A stretch of DNA of 64,000 nucleotides, from NCBI RefSeq assembly GCF_037137075.1, contig NZ_JBBBNV010000025.1, forward strand, positions 8,200 through 72,199, given 5' to 3'. The stretch comes from JBBBNV01 sp037137075 (GTDB lineage: Bacteria; Bacillota; Bacilli; Paenibacillales; NBRC-103111). Below the pieces are notes generated by a model. That model was not told where the DNA came from and did not search any database. It worked only from the letters and a program-made list of their open reading frames with translations. The position numbers and the translations under genes were made by a program. Of the stretch, positions 1-7,938 are shown piece after piece (the stretch's first letter is position 1; the number at the start of each line of letters is the position of its first letter).

Positions 1-328
1 CAATTCCTTGCTGCGCATAATAGTCCGACAAGTAAATCAAATCGACGTTGGAGCTGCCTTGACGCACTTTGTTCAGACGCTCCGCATTGTTGCCGATGTC
101 GAGTACGATTTTGACGTTATGCTCCTTCTCAAACGGCCCGTACACTTCTTTTTTGAAGAAATCCTCCGAGAAGCCCCATGTGGAAATGACCAGCTTGGTC
201 GGCTCTCCCTTGGAAGCCTGTCCTTCCGTTCCTGTGCCGCCTTGCTCCTTGGCCGGTGCTCCACAGCCTGCCAGTGCTGTGCCTACAAGCGCTAAAGAAA
301 GCAGACCGCCTACGATACGTGTTTTCAT
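1..328 (-). CDS. ABC transporter substrate-binding lipoprotein (N-terminal part, cut by window edge)
   Basis: About 109 residues are visible before the window edge. The protein begins with a lipoprotein signal: a short basic N-terminus, a hydrophobic stretch and the lipobox ALAGC, whose Cys would be lipidated. A Gly/Thr/Lys-rich linker follows, then a mature sequence (TKLVISTWGFSEDFFKK, later DIGNNAERLNKVRQG) like the polyamine/iron-type periplasmic-binding proteins (PotD/SBP_bac family). The ATG at 328 is preceded by GGGAGG at a normal distance. Its role would be to capture a small solute outside the membrane for an ABC importer whose other genes lie outside the window. The substrate cannot be told from this fragment. 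Confidence 0.8.
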   Translation of the reverse strand, partial: MKTRIVGGLLSLALVGTALAGCGAPAKEQGGTGTEGQASKGEPTKLVISTWGFSEDFFKKEVYGPFEKEHNVKIVLDIGNNAERLNKVRQGSSNVDLIYLSDYYAQQGI

Positions 329-512
329 CTTTGTTCGTTCCTCCCTGGTTGTATGTATCTTTGTTAATCCCGTACTGCCTTTGCTCATCGGCCATTCTCT
401 GAAATGAACCCCATACCGGAATGAACCACCCTTGAAATTTGTACTAGTATCCTTCCGCCATTCCAAATTATTCATGCAGCCCGGCTTCCGCCCCATGCCC
501 CGGGACAACCCC

Positions 513-568
513 AAAAAAAAAGAAAAAGCCCCCTTGTAGAAATAAACATTCCAACAAGAGCACTTTTT
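513..568 (-). terminator. Rho-independent terminator after the DUF2294-like gene
   Basis: Read on the minus strand, AAAAAG..CTTGT pairs with ACAAG..CTTTTT around a loop of about 16 nt. The stem is about 15 bp with G-T pairs and one mismatch, and a long T-rich tract follows. It lies just downstream of the gene ending at 656. Confidence 0.55.
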
Positions 569-655
569 CACAGTAAACCGTGTTAAGCGACATCCGTTTC
601 GTTACACTGCGGTTTCCTCTTAAGATAAATCAAAAGGGAACGCCGCAAACGAAGG

Positions 656-1000
656 TTATTCAGCTTTGAGTATAATGTTCGTAATCGCCAGCTGTGTCGG
701 GGGATCATAGTCCCGCAATACCGCTTCGATCGATAATCCGAGCTCTTGCTCGAGCTTCTCCCGGATTTTCCTTTTATAGATGGTCGACATGTGGAAGTCA
801 ACCTCATATTTAAGGTTGGGCGCTTCTCCCTCCAAGGCGGTCGAACGCGGGGATCGGCGGTGCTTGGCATAGAAGGTAATCATATTGTTGTCAATCGCTG
901 CCTTCAGTACCAATGTGCCAAATCCGAACAATTCCTTGGAAATCTCGTTATACAGGTGACAAAGCTTTTTCTTGTCTTCATTCGAATCTGTAAGGGGCAT
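656..1000 (-). CDS. DUF2294 / MpsC-like small protein
   Basis: A 114-residue protein beginning MPLTDSNEDKKK. The core (YNEISKELFGFGT, then a conserved YDPPTQLAI near the C-terminus) resembles the DUF2294 family, which some databases name after the MpsC subunit of a cation-translocating system. The start at 1000 was chosen over the longer frame (to 1081) because AAGGTGA sits just upstream. No membrane segment or catalytic motif is evident. It stands alone between two terminator-like regions, so context gives no function; the family call is from memory of the motif pattern. Confidence 0.6.
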   Translation of the reverse strand: MPLTDSNEDKKKLCHLYNEISKELFGFGTLVLKAAIDNNMITFYAKHRRSPRSTALEGEAPNLKYEVDFHMSTIYKRKIREKLEQELGLSIEAVLRDYDPPTQLAITNIILKAE

Positions 1001-1201
1001 AGGGTCACCTTCTACAGCATGAATTGGCCCATAACTGTATCGCCTAACAACAATAATAAAGAGGATTTCGGAATTAATCAAGCTTTACGGCACGAACAAT
1101 TTTTACAAATATATCCCGATAAGTTCGGAGCCGTGTCATCAAGAGCCCGTATACCGTCCAGAGGCCCTAGCTTGTGCAGGAAAAAACCTTGGCCGCCCGG
1201 G

Positions 1202-1813
1202 TTACTCGGGGCGATCTACGGAAAACATCTCGCCCAGCTTGGAATAGAAGCTTCCGGCCAGGCGGCTGACGGGCTTCAGCTGCTCCGGGTCGATGTAGCC
1301 GTTATCCAGCACCGTCTCATCGACATGAAAGCAAACCACCCGTCCGATGAGGAGATCCGCTGCCGGAGATTCGGCTGTTCCGCCAAGCGGTATAGCCTGC
1401 TCCAGCACGCATTCCATGCGGATTTTCGCTTCGGCGATGCCGGGCACCGGGATTTTGTCGCTTGCGACCGGCGTGAGCCCGGCATGCGCGACCTCGCTTT
1501 CATCCGGCGGCAGGCTGGCCGCGGTTTCATTCATTTCCTTCACATAGGATTCATCGGTAATGTGGACAACAAAGGAGCCCGTGTGAATGGCGTTCCGGGA
1601 TGTGTCCTTTAACGCGCCTTCCTTGCGCTGCACGGAAATCGACAGCATCGGAGGATTCGCCGTTACGATATTGAAGTAGCTGTACGGGGCTGCATTCAGC
1701 ACCCCGTTATCGGCAAGCGTAGTGACAAGAGCAATGGGTCGCGGCAAAATGCTGCCAATCAGCAGCTTATAATTGTCCTTTACGCTTTGATTAGCCGGGT
1801 CTATAGCTTTCAT
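1202..1813 (-). CDS. Flavin reductase family protein (FMN-binding split barrel)
   Basis: A 203-residue protein of the DIM6/NTAB flavin reductase-like family. The N-terminal IGSILPRPIALVTTL and the AAPYSYFNIVTANPPMLSIS stretch are the typical FMN-binding split-barrel signature. Such proteins bind FMN and often reduce flavin with NAD(P)H for a partner oxygenase. ATG 1813 has AAGGAGG 6 nt upstream; an ATG two codons earlier would touch that site. It is the last gene in line behind the mhqR/mhqO/mhqD-like genes on the same strand, with a 257-nt gap holding a dispersed repeat. It may therefore be co-regulated with them or separately expressed. A role in quinone detoxification is inferred from position only. 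Confidence 0.85.
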   Translation of the reverse strand: MKAIDPANQSVKDNYKLLIGSILPRPIALVTTLADNGVLNAAPYSYFNIVTANPPMLSISVQRKEGALKDTSRNAIHTGSFVVHITDESYVKEMNETAASLPPDESEVAHAGLTPVASDKIPVPGIAEAKIRMECVLEQAIPLGGTAESPAADLLIGRVVCFHVDETVLDNGYIDPEQLKPVSRLAGSFYSKLGEMFSVDRPE

Positions 1814-1905
1814 CCTCATCCTCCTTCAATGGTATGAGCGATATCATACAACCTGCTTTGGGCGGGGCTTAGCTCCATAATCAGTGACCTTCCCCCGCCG
1901 AGCAG

Positions 1906-2010
1906 GCACTTCAGCATGTGGTTGACGACCGTCATGCGACGCCACACCGCGCACCGGGAACCGCGCGCGGTAGAGGAAGCACACATCGGCCGATATGCGG
2001 CCTGATGTTC
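1906..2010 (+). repeat. Dispersed hairpin repeat, copy 1
   Basis: This non-coding stretch aligns with 30401-30513 in the same orientation, with small indels: both share GCACTT, GTGGT.GAC, CCGTCATGC, ACACCGCGC, GGGA.C.GCGCGCGGT, GCCG.TATGC and ATGTTC. A GC-rich hairpin (ACCGCGC against GCGCGGT) sits in the middle. Indels shift any reading frame, so it looks like an RNA or mobile repeat rather than a protein. Confidence 0.6.
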
Positions 2011-2070
2011 TCTCTAGAGCCGTATCTTGGCTGCTTGCTGCCGGCTTCGTTCCACTTCGCCGTTCACCGC

Positions 2071-2679
2071 TTATGCGAAATTGGCCCGGTACCAGGCTGC
2101 GGCCGCCTCTACCTCGGAGGAGGTAAGCTGATGGCCGAACCGCTCCCAATGAACAGTGACGGGCGCTCCGGCCCCGCTGAGCAGGGCCTCCAGCTCCTCC
2201 GTCTCTTGAGGAGAGCAAATCGGGTCATTGCTTCCCGCCCCGATAAAGCAGGGAACACCGGATAAATCGGGCAGCTGGACACCCCGCCGCGGCACCATCG
2301 GATGGTGCAGAATCGCCCCGCTGAGCGCCTTCGGGTAATGAAACAAGAGACTTCCGGCAATGTTCGCCCCATTGGAATATCCCACCGCAATCAGGCTCTT
2401 CCGGTCAAACCCGTACTCCGCTGCGGCCTGATCCAGAAATTCATGCAATTCGCCTGTGCGGAAGACGAGATCCTCTTCATCGAATACGCCTTCGGCTAAC
2501 CGCCGGAAAAACCGCGGCATCCCGTTCTCCAGCACGTTGCCCCTTACACTGAGCACAGAGGAGGCAGGAGCAATCCGGCGCGCGACCGGCAGCAAATCCC
2601 GCTCGGTCCCCCCGGTGCCGTGCAGCAGCAGCAGCACCGGGTCTTGAGGGTTTGTTCCTTGCTCAAACAGATGTCTCAT
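2071..2679 (-). CDS. mhqD: MhqD-like alpha/beta hydrolase (carboxylesterase/phospholipase family)
   Basis: A 202-residue alpha/beta hydrolase. LLLLHGTGGTERDLLP gives the oxyanion-hole HGTGG, GYSNGAN carries the nucleophilic Ser (about residue 104), GAGSNDPICS supplies the acid region and RFGHQL the catalytic His. This is the pattern of the B. subtilis MhqD/YodD esterase family. Its ATG overlaps the stop of the upstream dioxygenase gene (ATGA), so the two are translationally coupled. In Bacillus, MhqD and MhqO-type dioxygenases are induced by catechol and quinones and repressed by MhqR; the same trio here suggests the same role. The exact substrate is unknown. Confidence 0.85.
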   Translation of the reverse strand: MRHLFEQGTNPQDPVLLLLHGTGGTERDLLPVARRIAPASSVLSVRGNVLENGMPRFFRRLAEGVFDEEDLVFRTGELHEFLDQAAAEYGFDRKSLIAVGYSNGANIAGSLLFHYPKALSGAILHHPMVPRRGVQLPDLSGVPCFIGAGSNDPICSPQETEELEALLSGAGAPVTVHWERFGHQLTSSEVEAAAAWYRANFA

Positions 2680-3626
2680 GAACGATCTCCCTCCAATACG
2701 CGAACCTCAATCGGGTCCAGATTCGCTTCGATGTCCGCCCGCCGCGGCTCGAACCATTCCGGAAGCATCAGTTTTTCACCCAGGCTGTCCGGCGCTTCGT
2801 CCCGTGCAAATCCCGGCGGATCTGTCGCAATCTCAAACAATATTCCGCCTGCTTCCCTGAAATATATCGCATTGAAATACTGGCGGTCAATAATCGGTGT
2901 CGCCTGAAATCCATTCTGCAGCACATGCTCTCTCCACTGCGTATGGTCGGCGTCATCTTTAGCACGCCATGCGATATGATGCACGGTGCCCGCGCCGCCG
3001 ATGCCGTTCGCCACCAGGGTGGTATTGACATCAATCACGTTGCCCAAATCGCCTGTCGCTCTAAACCGGACGTAACCGCCATTCTCTCCTTCTTTCGTTA
3101 ATCCCATGACCTGCTCCAGCAGGGTCGCCGTTTTTTCCGGCGCAGCGCTGTACAGTAACGCCCCCCCGAATCCTTTGATGGCCTTCCCGGCAGGGACGCC
3201 GCCAAAGGACCACTCGCTCTGCGGACCTTGCTCCCGCTCTACGATTTCCAGCTTCAAGCCGTCCTTGTCTTCGAATTGAAGCAGCTGCTCGCCGAAACGG
3301 GTTGCCTCCGTTACCTGGATGTCGAACCGTTCCAGGCGCTCCTTCCAGAACGCCATCGCTCCGACCGGTACAACATAAGTCGTGATGCCGACCTGCCCGG
3401 CACCGACACGCCCTTGGCGTGAATGCGCCCATGGGAAAAATGTAATAATCGTACCCGGGCTGCCTTTTTCATCGCCGAAATACAGATGATATACTTCCGG
3501 AGCATCGAAGTTAATCGTCTTTTTTACCAAACGGAGTCCAAGAACCCCGGAATAAAAATCTACCGTTTCCTGCGCGTTTCTTACAAAAGCGGTAATGTGA
3601 TGGATGCCTGCAGTATGTTTGGACAT
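2676..3626 (-). CDS. mhqO: MhqO-like ring-cleaving dioxygenase (two VOC domains)
   Basis: A 316-residue protein with two vicinal-oxygen-chelate modules. The first begins TAGIHHITAFVRNAQETVDFY, the second has GTVHHIAWRA and ends with GGILFEIATDPPGF; the His, His and Glu of these motifs are the expected metal ligands. Length and motifs match glyoxalase/extradiol dioxygenase proteins of the MhqA/MhqO group, thought to cleave quinone or catechol adducts. ATG 3626 was chosen because AGGAG lies 9 nt upstream; the longer TTG start would leave no spacing. A perfect 14-bp palindrome lies about 40 nt upstream, identical to the one before the adjacent marR-type gene. It is first in a coupled pair with mhqD. 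Confidence 0.88.
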   Translation of the reverse strand: MSKHTAGIHHITAFVRNAQETVDFYSGVLGLRLVKKTINFDAPEVYHLYFGDEKGSPGTIITFFPWAHSRQGRVGAGQVGITTYVVPVGAMAFWKERLERFDIQVTEATRFGEQLLQFEDKDGLKLEIVEREQGPQSEWSFGGVPAGKAIKGFGGALLYSAAPEKTATLLEQVMGLTKEGENGGYVRFRATGDLGNVIDVNTTLVANGIGGAGTVHHIAWRAKDDADHTQWREHVLQNGFQATPIIDRQYFNAIYFREAGGILFEIATDPPGFARDEAPDSLGEKLMLPEWFEPRRADIEANLDPIEVRVLEGDRS

Positions 3627-3666
3627 GGAATACAACTCCTTTTTTAGTTTAACTACATTTGTATTA

Positions 3667-3680
3667 TCTTAAATTTAAGA
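3667..3680. promoter_or_regulatory. Putative MhqR-type operator upstream of mhqO
   Basis: TCTTAAATTTAAGA is a perfect 14-bp palindrome, about 40 nt upstream of the mhqO start. The identical sequence occurs at 4212-4225 upstream of the marR-type gene. The shape (ATCT..AGAT) resembles known MhqR operators of Bacillus. Repressor binding is inferred. Confidence 0.7.
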
Positions 3681-3709
3681 CACTAGGCAAAAACAATCCG
3701 GTTCGCCCT

Positions 3710-4153
3710 CTACTTAAAGCTCTCCTGAGCGAACCTGCCCAGCTTCTTTAGCAGCGTCGCAGCAGCCTTCTTCTCCTCTAGAGAAAGTCCGGCTACAGCT
3801 TGGTCAATCACTTCAGTATGCCCCGGAAACACCTCTTCAATAAACTGCTTGCCCTGCACGGTAATCTCCGCGAAGATAAGCCGGCGGTCCTCGGTCGAAG
3901 CCCTGCGGCAAACGAGCTTCTTCTGCTCCAGTTTATCGACCACGTACGTAATGTTCCCGCTGCTCATCAATACCTTGCCGCCGATTTGTTGAATCGGCTG
4001 CGCTCCCTTGTGGTACAGAAGCTCCAGCACGCCAAATTCGGTGCGGTTCAGGCCCTGCTTCCGGATGTCCCGATCAGCGTGGGCATTCACCCATTGACTG
4101 GCCCGGGAAAGAGCGATGTACAAATCGAGAGAAGCTTCTTTAGATTGTTCCAT
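3710..4153 (-). CDS. mhqR: MarR-family regulator, MhqR-like
   Basis: A 147-residue winged-helix protein with MarR hallmarks: QGLNRTEFGVLELLYHKG, IQQIGGKVLMSSGNITYVVDKLEQKKLV (recognition helix) and the wing RRASTEDRRLIFAEIT. A GGAGGTG site precedes the ATG. It sits immediately upstream of mhqO/mhqD on the same strand, and both promoters carry the same palindrome, so autorepression plus repression of the detoxification genes is likely. MhqR in B. subtilis senses quinone-like electrophiles. This copy has no obvious Cys, so any redox sensing would not be by thiol chemistry; ligand binding is equally possible. Confidence 0.85.
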   Translation of the reverse strand: MEQSKEASLDLYIALSRASQWVNAHADRDIRKQGLNRTEFGVLELLYHKGAQPIQQIGGKVLMSSGNITYVVDKLEQKKLVCRRASTEDRRLIFAEITVQGKQFIEEVFPGHTEVIDQAVAGLSLEEKKAAATLLKKLGRFAQESFK

Positions 4154-4211
4154 CGTAATTCACCTCCGGTATTCTGTGTGCCAATGTACTCGTTTTTGAT
4201 TTGTTTATTTC

Positions 4212-4225
4212 TCTTAAATTTAAGA
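4212..4225. promoter_or_regulatory. Putative MhqR-type operator upstream of mhqR
   Basis: A second exact copy of TCTTAAATTTAAGA, about 60 nt before the mhqR start. Identity of two 14-bp palindromes before neighbouring genes points to a shared, autoregulated operator. Confidence 0.7.
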
Positions 4226-4321
4226 TACTTTATTTTGAGTTAAATGTCAACAGCCAATGATCATTTTATTTTCCTGCCAAATGAAGCCTATGCTATCATT
4301 CTATATTCTATGTGAGAGGAC

Positions 4322-4362
4322 AAAAAACGCGCCGGCACCGATCCGGTTCAAACCCGGCGCGT
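4322..4362 (-). terminator. Terminator after the HD-GYP regulator
   Basis: On the minus strand ACGCGCCGG pairs with CCGGCGCGT and is followed by a T tract (TTTTTTG). It lies just past the stop of the gene ending at 4379. Confidence 0.8.
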
Positions 4363-4378
4363 CCCGCCCTGTACCTGC

Positions 4379-5983
4379 TTATGTAGCAGCTTCCGCCGCA
4401 GATTCGGAGTATTGATTTTTGATCGCCAAAATTTCATGTAGATTCTCCATGAATAGGTCGACCAGCCGGGGATCAAAGTGACGCCCCTTTTCCCGGACCA
4501 GCAAATCCAGCACCCGCTCCAGCTCCCAGGCCTTCTTATAAACCCGGTCGCTGCACAGCGCGTCGAACACATCGGCAATCGCTGTGATTCTTCCGTATAT
4601 GTGAATGTCTTCTCCACTGCGGCCCAAGGGATACCCGCTGCCGTCATACTTCTCGTGATGCTGCTGAGCAATAATCGCCGCCGCGTGAAGCACCTGCTTG
4701 TGCGAATGCTTCAGCATGTCATAGCCAAGGCTGGCGTGCGTTTTCATTACCTCGAACTCGTCCTCTGTCAGCGAGCCGGGCTTGTTCAGAATGGCGTCGG
4801 GAATACCAACCTTGCCGACATCATGCATCGGCGAAGCCAAATGGATGATATCGGCCTCCTCTTCGGAGAGTCCGTATTTCAAGGCAAGCAGCCGGGAATA
4901 CTCGGCAACCCGCTTCACATGATGGCCTGTCTCCCGGGATCGGTTCTCCGTAATCTCACCCAAGGTATAAATAATCTCTCGCTGCGTACTCTCCAGCTCC
5001 TCGTTCAAGTAAATATTCTCAAACGCAACGGAGACATTGGCGCAATAAATCTCGACCATATAGCGGTCCCATTCGGTCAGAGACGCCACACTATTCATGT
5101 AGATGACATTTTCCATCCCCATTTTGCTTTGAAAATAAATCGTGATGTCGTCCCCGCCATAGACGGTCTGTTTGCGGAGAAATGCCTCCTCGATGCTTGT
5201 AATGACCGCCGGGGGAACGACATCGCGCGCCCGCCGCCCGCGCATGGACTCATATTCCCCGCTGGCCGCAAGAATAAAAATGTCCTCCTGTCCGCGAGTG
5301 ACGGCAAAGCTGCAATGAAGGGCATCCTGGTGCACACGGACGATCGAGGTAAGCTGTGTCAGCACGCCGGAGGCAAAGCGCCGCATCGACTGCACCTCGA
5401 ACAGCCGCGGAGACGATTTGATAATTTCCTCCAGCCCGGTCCGGCTTTTCTCAATCACCTTAATGTCCCTGTACGACCGCAGCGCCGTAACCACGGTCGT
5501 AAACAGCTTCTGCGACGTAAGCTCCGTCTTTTCCTTGTAATCGTTAATATCATAATTCATAATGACCGACTGCTCCGGCGCCTGTCCGGGCTGCCCGGTC
5601 CGTAAAATAATGCGCACCGCGCTGTTGAGAAGCTCTTCCCGTATGTACTGCACCACTTCCAATCCGGCGCTGTCGTGCTCCATTACGACATCGAGCAGGA
5701 CGAGCGCGGCATTCGGATGCGCGGCTATAAGCGCCTTGCCCTCCGCAGCGGAATAGGCGCTGTAGAATGCCAGCTTTTTTCCGTCGAAGGCAAAATCACC
5801 AAGCACCAGCTTCGTTACCTGATGCACCTGCTGCTCATCATCAATGATGAGCACTTCCCAGCGCTCTCGGCCGGGCTCCGCCGCTTCCGGGACGGCCGGG
5901 TCTTCCTCTGCAAAAATCAGCATGTCCTCTTCGGCGCCGCTACCCCCTTCTCCTTGTAATCCGTCTGCTTGATTATAATTCAT
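4379..5983 (-). CDS. Response regulator with DUF3369 and HD-GYP domains (c-di-GMP phosphodiesterase type)
   Basis: A 534-residue protein. Residues about 40-170 form a receiver (VLIIDDEQQVHQ, phospho-acceptor in LVLLDVV, then LRTGQ). Residues about 175-340 match the DUF3369 sensor-like module. Residues about 345-515 are an HD-GYP domain with intact motifs: HDVGK (metal-binding HD), QQHHEKYDGSGYP (GYP signature) and ADVFDALCSDRVYKKAW. Enzymes of this class hydrolyse cyclic di-GMP in the cytoplasm under control of a partner kinase. Its start overlaps the end of the histidine kinase gene by 11 nt, so they are co-translated and very probably partners. Activity is inferred from motif integrity. Confidence 0.9.
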   Translation of the reverse strand: MNYNQADGLQGEGGSGAEEDMLIFAEEDPAVPEAAEPGRERWEVLIIDDEQQVHQVTKLVLGDFAFDGKKLAFYSAYSAAEGKALIAAHPNAALVLLDVVMEHDSAGLEVVQYIREELLNSAVRIILRTGQPGQAPEQSVIMNYDINDYKEKTELTSQKLFTTVVTALRSYRDIKVIEKSRTGLEEIIKSSPRLFEVQSMRRFASGVLTQLTSIVRVHQDALHCSFAVTRGQEDIFILAASGEYESMRGRRARDVVPPAVITSIEEAFLRKQTVYGGDDITIYFQSKMGMENVIYMNSVASLTEWDRYMVEIYCANVSVAFENIYLNEELESTQREIIYTLGEITENRSRETGHHVKRVAEYSRLLALKYGLSEEEADIIHLASPMHDVGKVGIPDAILNKPGSLTEDEFEVMKTHASLGYDMLKHSHKQVLHAAAIIAQQHHEKYDGSGYPLGRSGEDIHIYGRITAIADVFDALCSDRVYKKAWELERVLDLLVREKGRHFDPRLVDLFMENLHEILAIKNQYSESAAEAAT

Positions 5984-7517
5984 ACAAAGGCTCCTCCTCT
6001 ATCGGGATCTCGATGCTAAACCGGCTGCCGCGGCCAACCTCGCTTTCACCGCTTATGACCCCTCCCAGCGACTGCGTCACCAAGTTATAAACGATATTCA
6101 TCCCCAGCCCGGTGCCGCCCTTTCCCCGCTTGGTGGTGAAGAACGGATCGAAGATTTTGTCCAGCACCTCCCGCGGCATCCCCTTGCCGTCATCGGCATA
6201 AACGATTTGTATCGCTTGCGGACCGGCTGTGACGCGGAACGCCAGATTTCCAGCCCGCCCCTCGTCATAGGCATGATGAATGGAATTCATCACAAGGTTG
6301 GTCATAATTTGAGATAATGCGCCGGGGTAGCTGTACAGCTCCAATGAGGGATCACATGTCACCGACACACAGTGTCCGGCCTTCTTGAGTGTCGGCCCCA
6401 GACTCACAACGACCCCGTCCATATACTCCTTCAGATGAAAGGAGCGTTTAATCTCGCTGGTCTGATCGATGGAAACCTGTTTAAAATTATGCACCAAATG
6501 CGATGCCCGCTGCAAATTGGCCTGAATCATCTCCGTCGTCTCGCCGACATTAGCCAGAAACTGATCCAGATCGGACTTCTTCATCTTTCCGTCCCGGTAA
6601 AGGGACTGGAATTCCCTTGCCTTCTGATCCAGGAAAGAAACCGCCGTAACACCGATGCCAATGGGCGTATTAATTTCGTGGGATACCCCTGCGACCAGAC
6701 TGCCGAGAGCGCTCATTTTCTCCGATTGAATCAGCTGCTCTTGGGCGCTCTGCAGCGACTCCAGCGCAGTCTGCAAATCGCGGTAGCGTATTTCCAGATT
6801 CAACACCATATCCTTAAACGCCTCGGCCACCTCCTCAATCTCCGGAGAAGCCCGGAAATCCAGCTTCGGCGGCGCCCCCCCCTGCTTCACGGTGACCGCC
6901 GCCTCCCGCAGCCGCATCAGGGGCAAAATCACAATTCGGCGTATCGCCAGCCACAGGACAACCAGCAGCAAAACAGCGGACAAAGCGCTGGCGGCGATAA
7001 TAAAGCTGATGGTCCCGGACACAATATTGGCTTCCTCGGTCGTATCCAGCAGCACATCTACAACGCCTACGACCTTGCCGTCTTCCTGCAAAGGGGCCAG
7101 CAGCCGCAGGCCAGGAACCTCCTCCTCCAGTCCCACCGGCGACCGATCGATAATCGTCTTGTCCTGGGCAGGGATTACCGTCTCTATCGGACTCAGCGTT
7201 TTCCCAATCCAATACCTGTCGGACGAAGCCAGAATACGGCCCGTCGTATCATACAGCCGAAGCTCCAGCACCCGGTTATCCTTATTCTGGATATAATCGA
7301 AAATTTGCTGTACCTCTTCGGTCGATCGGGACTGCTCGTATCTGCCGTTAATGGCCTCCGTCATCCCGTTAATCTGGCTCACATACGCCTGCTTGACGGA
7401 GTTCTCCAGCGTATAGGCCGAAAAAATGACAATCAGGGATACCATAATGACTGTGACAAGGGAAACAGTCAGCACAATTTGCTTCTGCAGACTAATTCTA
7501 GGCTTCTTGTTGTTCAT
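5973..7517 (-). CDS. Membrane sensor histidine kinase, partner of the HD-GYP regulator
   Basis: A 514-residue kinase. A transmembrane helix (IVLTVSLVTVIMVSLIVIF), an extracellular sensor region of about 130 residues, a second helix (about 170-195) and a HAMP linker precede the HisKA domain (SEKMSALGSLVAGVSHEINTP with phospho-acceptor His). The C-terminus has N, G1 and G2 boxes (NLVMNSIHHAYDEG, DDGKGMP, GKGGTGLGMNIVYNLV). The start MNNKKPR at 7517 has GAAGG at good spacing; the upstream GTG at 7547 has none. The kinase architecture (HNxxP-like HEINTPIG box, single His) is typical of kinases paired with output regulators. The signal sensed is unknown. Confidence 0.9.
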   Translation of the reverse strand: MNNKKPRISLQKQIVLTVSLVTVIMVSLIVIFSAYTLENSVKQAYVSQINGMTEAINGRYEQSRSTEEVQQIFDYIQNKDNRVLELRLYDTTGRILASSDRYWIGKTLSPIETVIPAQDKTIIDRSPVGLEEEVPGLRLLAPLQEDGKVVGVVDVLLDTTEEANIVSGTISFIIAASALSAVLLLVVLWLAIRRIVILPLMRLREAAVTVKQGGAPPKLDFRASPEIEEVAEAFKDMVLNLEIRYRDLQTALESLQSAQEQLIQSEKMSALGSLVAGVSHEINTPIGIGVTAVSFLDQKAREFQSLYRDGKMKKSDLDQFLANVGETTEMIQANLQRASHLVHNFKQVSIDQTSEIKRSFHLKEYMDGVVVSLGPTLKKAGHCVSVTCDPSLELYSYPGALSQIMTNLVMNSIHHAYDEGRAGNLAFRVTAGPQAIQIVYADDGKGMPREVLDKIFDPFFTTKRGKGGTGLGMNIVYNLVTQSLGGVISGESEVGRGSRFSIEIPIEEEPLYEL

Positions 7518-7938
7518 GCATTGCCTTCGCTTTCTCTGGCTCTTCACCGGACGTTTGGTTATTTATGTATAAAGTATAATATAATTATAAGGCATTTTTC
7601 TTAAAAAAGGCTGAGTTCCACCTGAAAAGAGACTTAATTTTGGGTTAAGCTTACTTGATGACCAACGGGGATACCACAGGCAGCGCACTGGTTCCCCATA
7701 CCCGCTGCATCGGACACAAGGTCCTGGTCGTAACCCCGGGCATCACTGTCAGGCCCGCATACGCGCAATCCGTCAGCGGGGGCGAGTCGGCAGAGCCCCG
7801 CAACTGCCTTGGCGGCCACCGCGACCCAAAACGCATGCCAAAGAGCCGTGTCCGCTTCCATGCGGTTCACGGCTCCCTGCCGTACCAATGAAGTCCTGGT
7901 CGCGGCTTCATCTGATCTCATCCGGAATGGTGCCCGGA
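7518..7938. other. Intergenic region without a recognisable gene
   Basis: Between the kinase start and the TrpD2-like stop. The first 100 nt are AT-rich and probably hold the kinase promoter. The rest (about 7640-7930) is GC-rich with short overlapping open frames on both strands, none with a convincing ribosome site or family motif. It may be decayed coding sequence. Confidence 0.4.

Noticed and set aside
746..1612. 288-codon plus-strand frame
   Set aside because: It spans two minus-strand genes with good starts and the gap between them, and lacks a ribosome site or motif.
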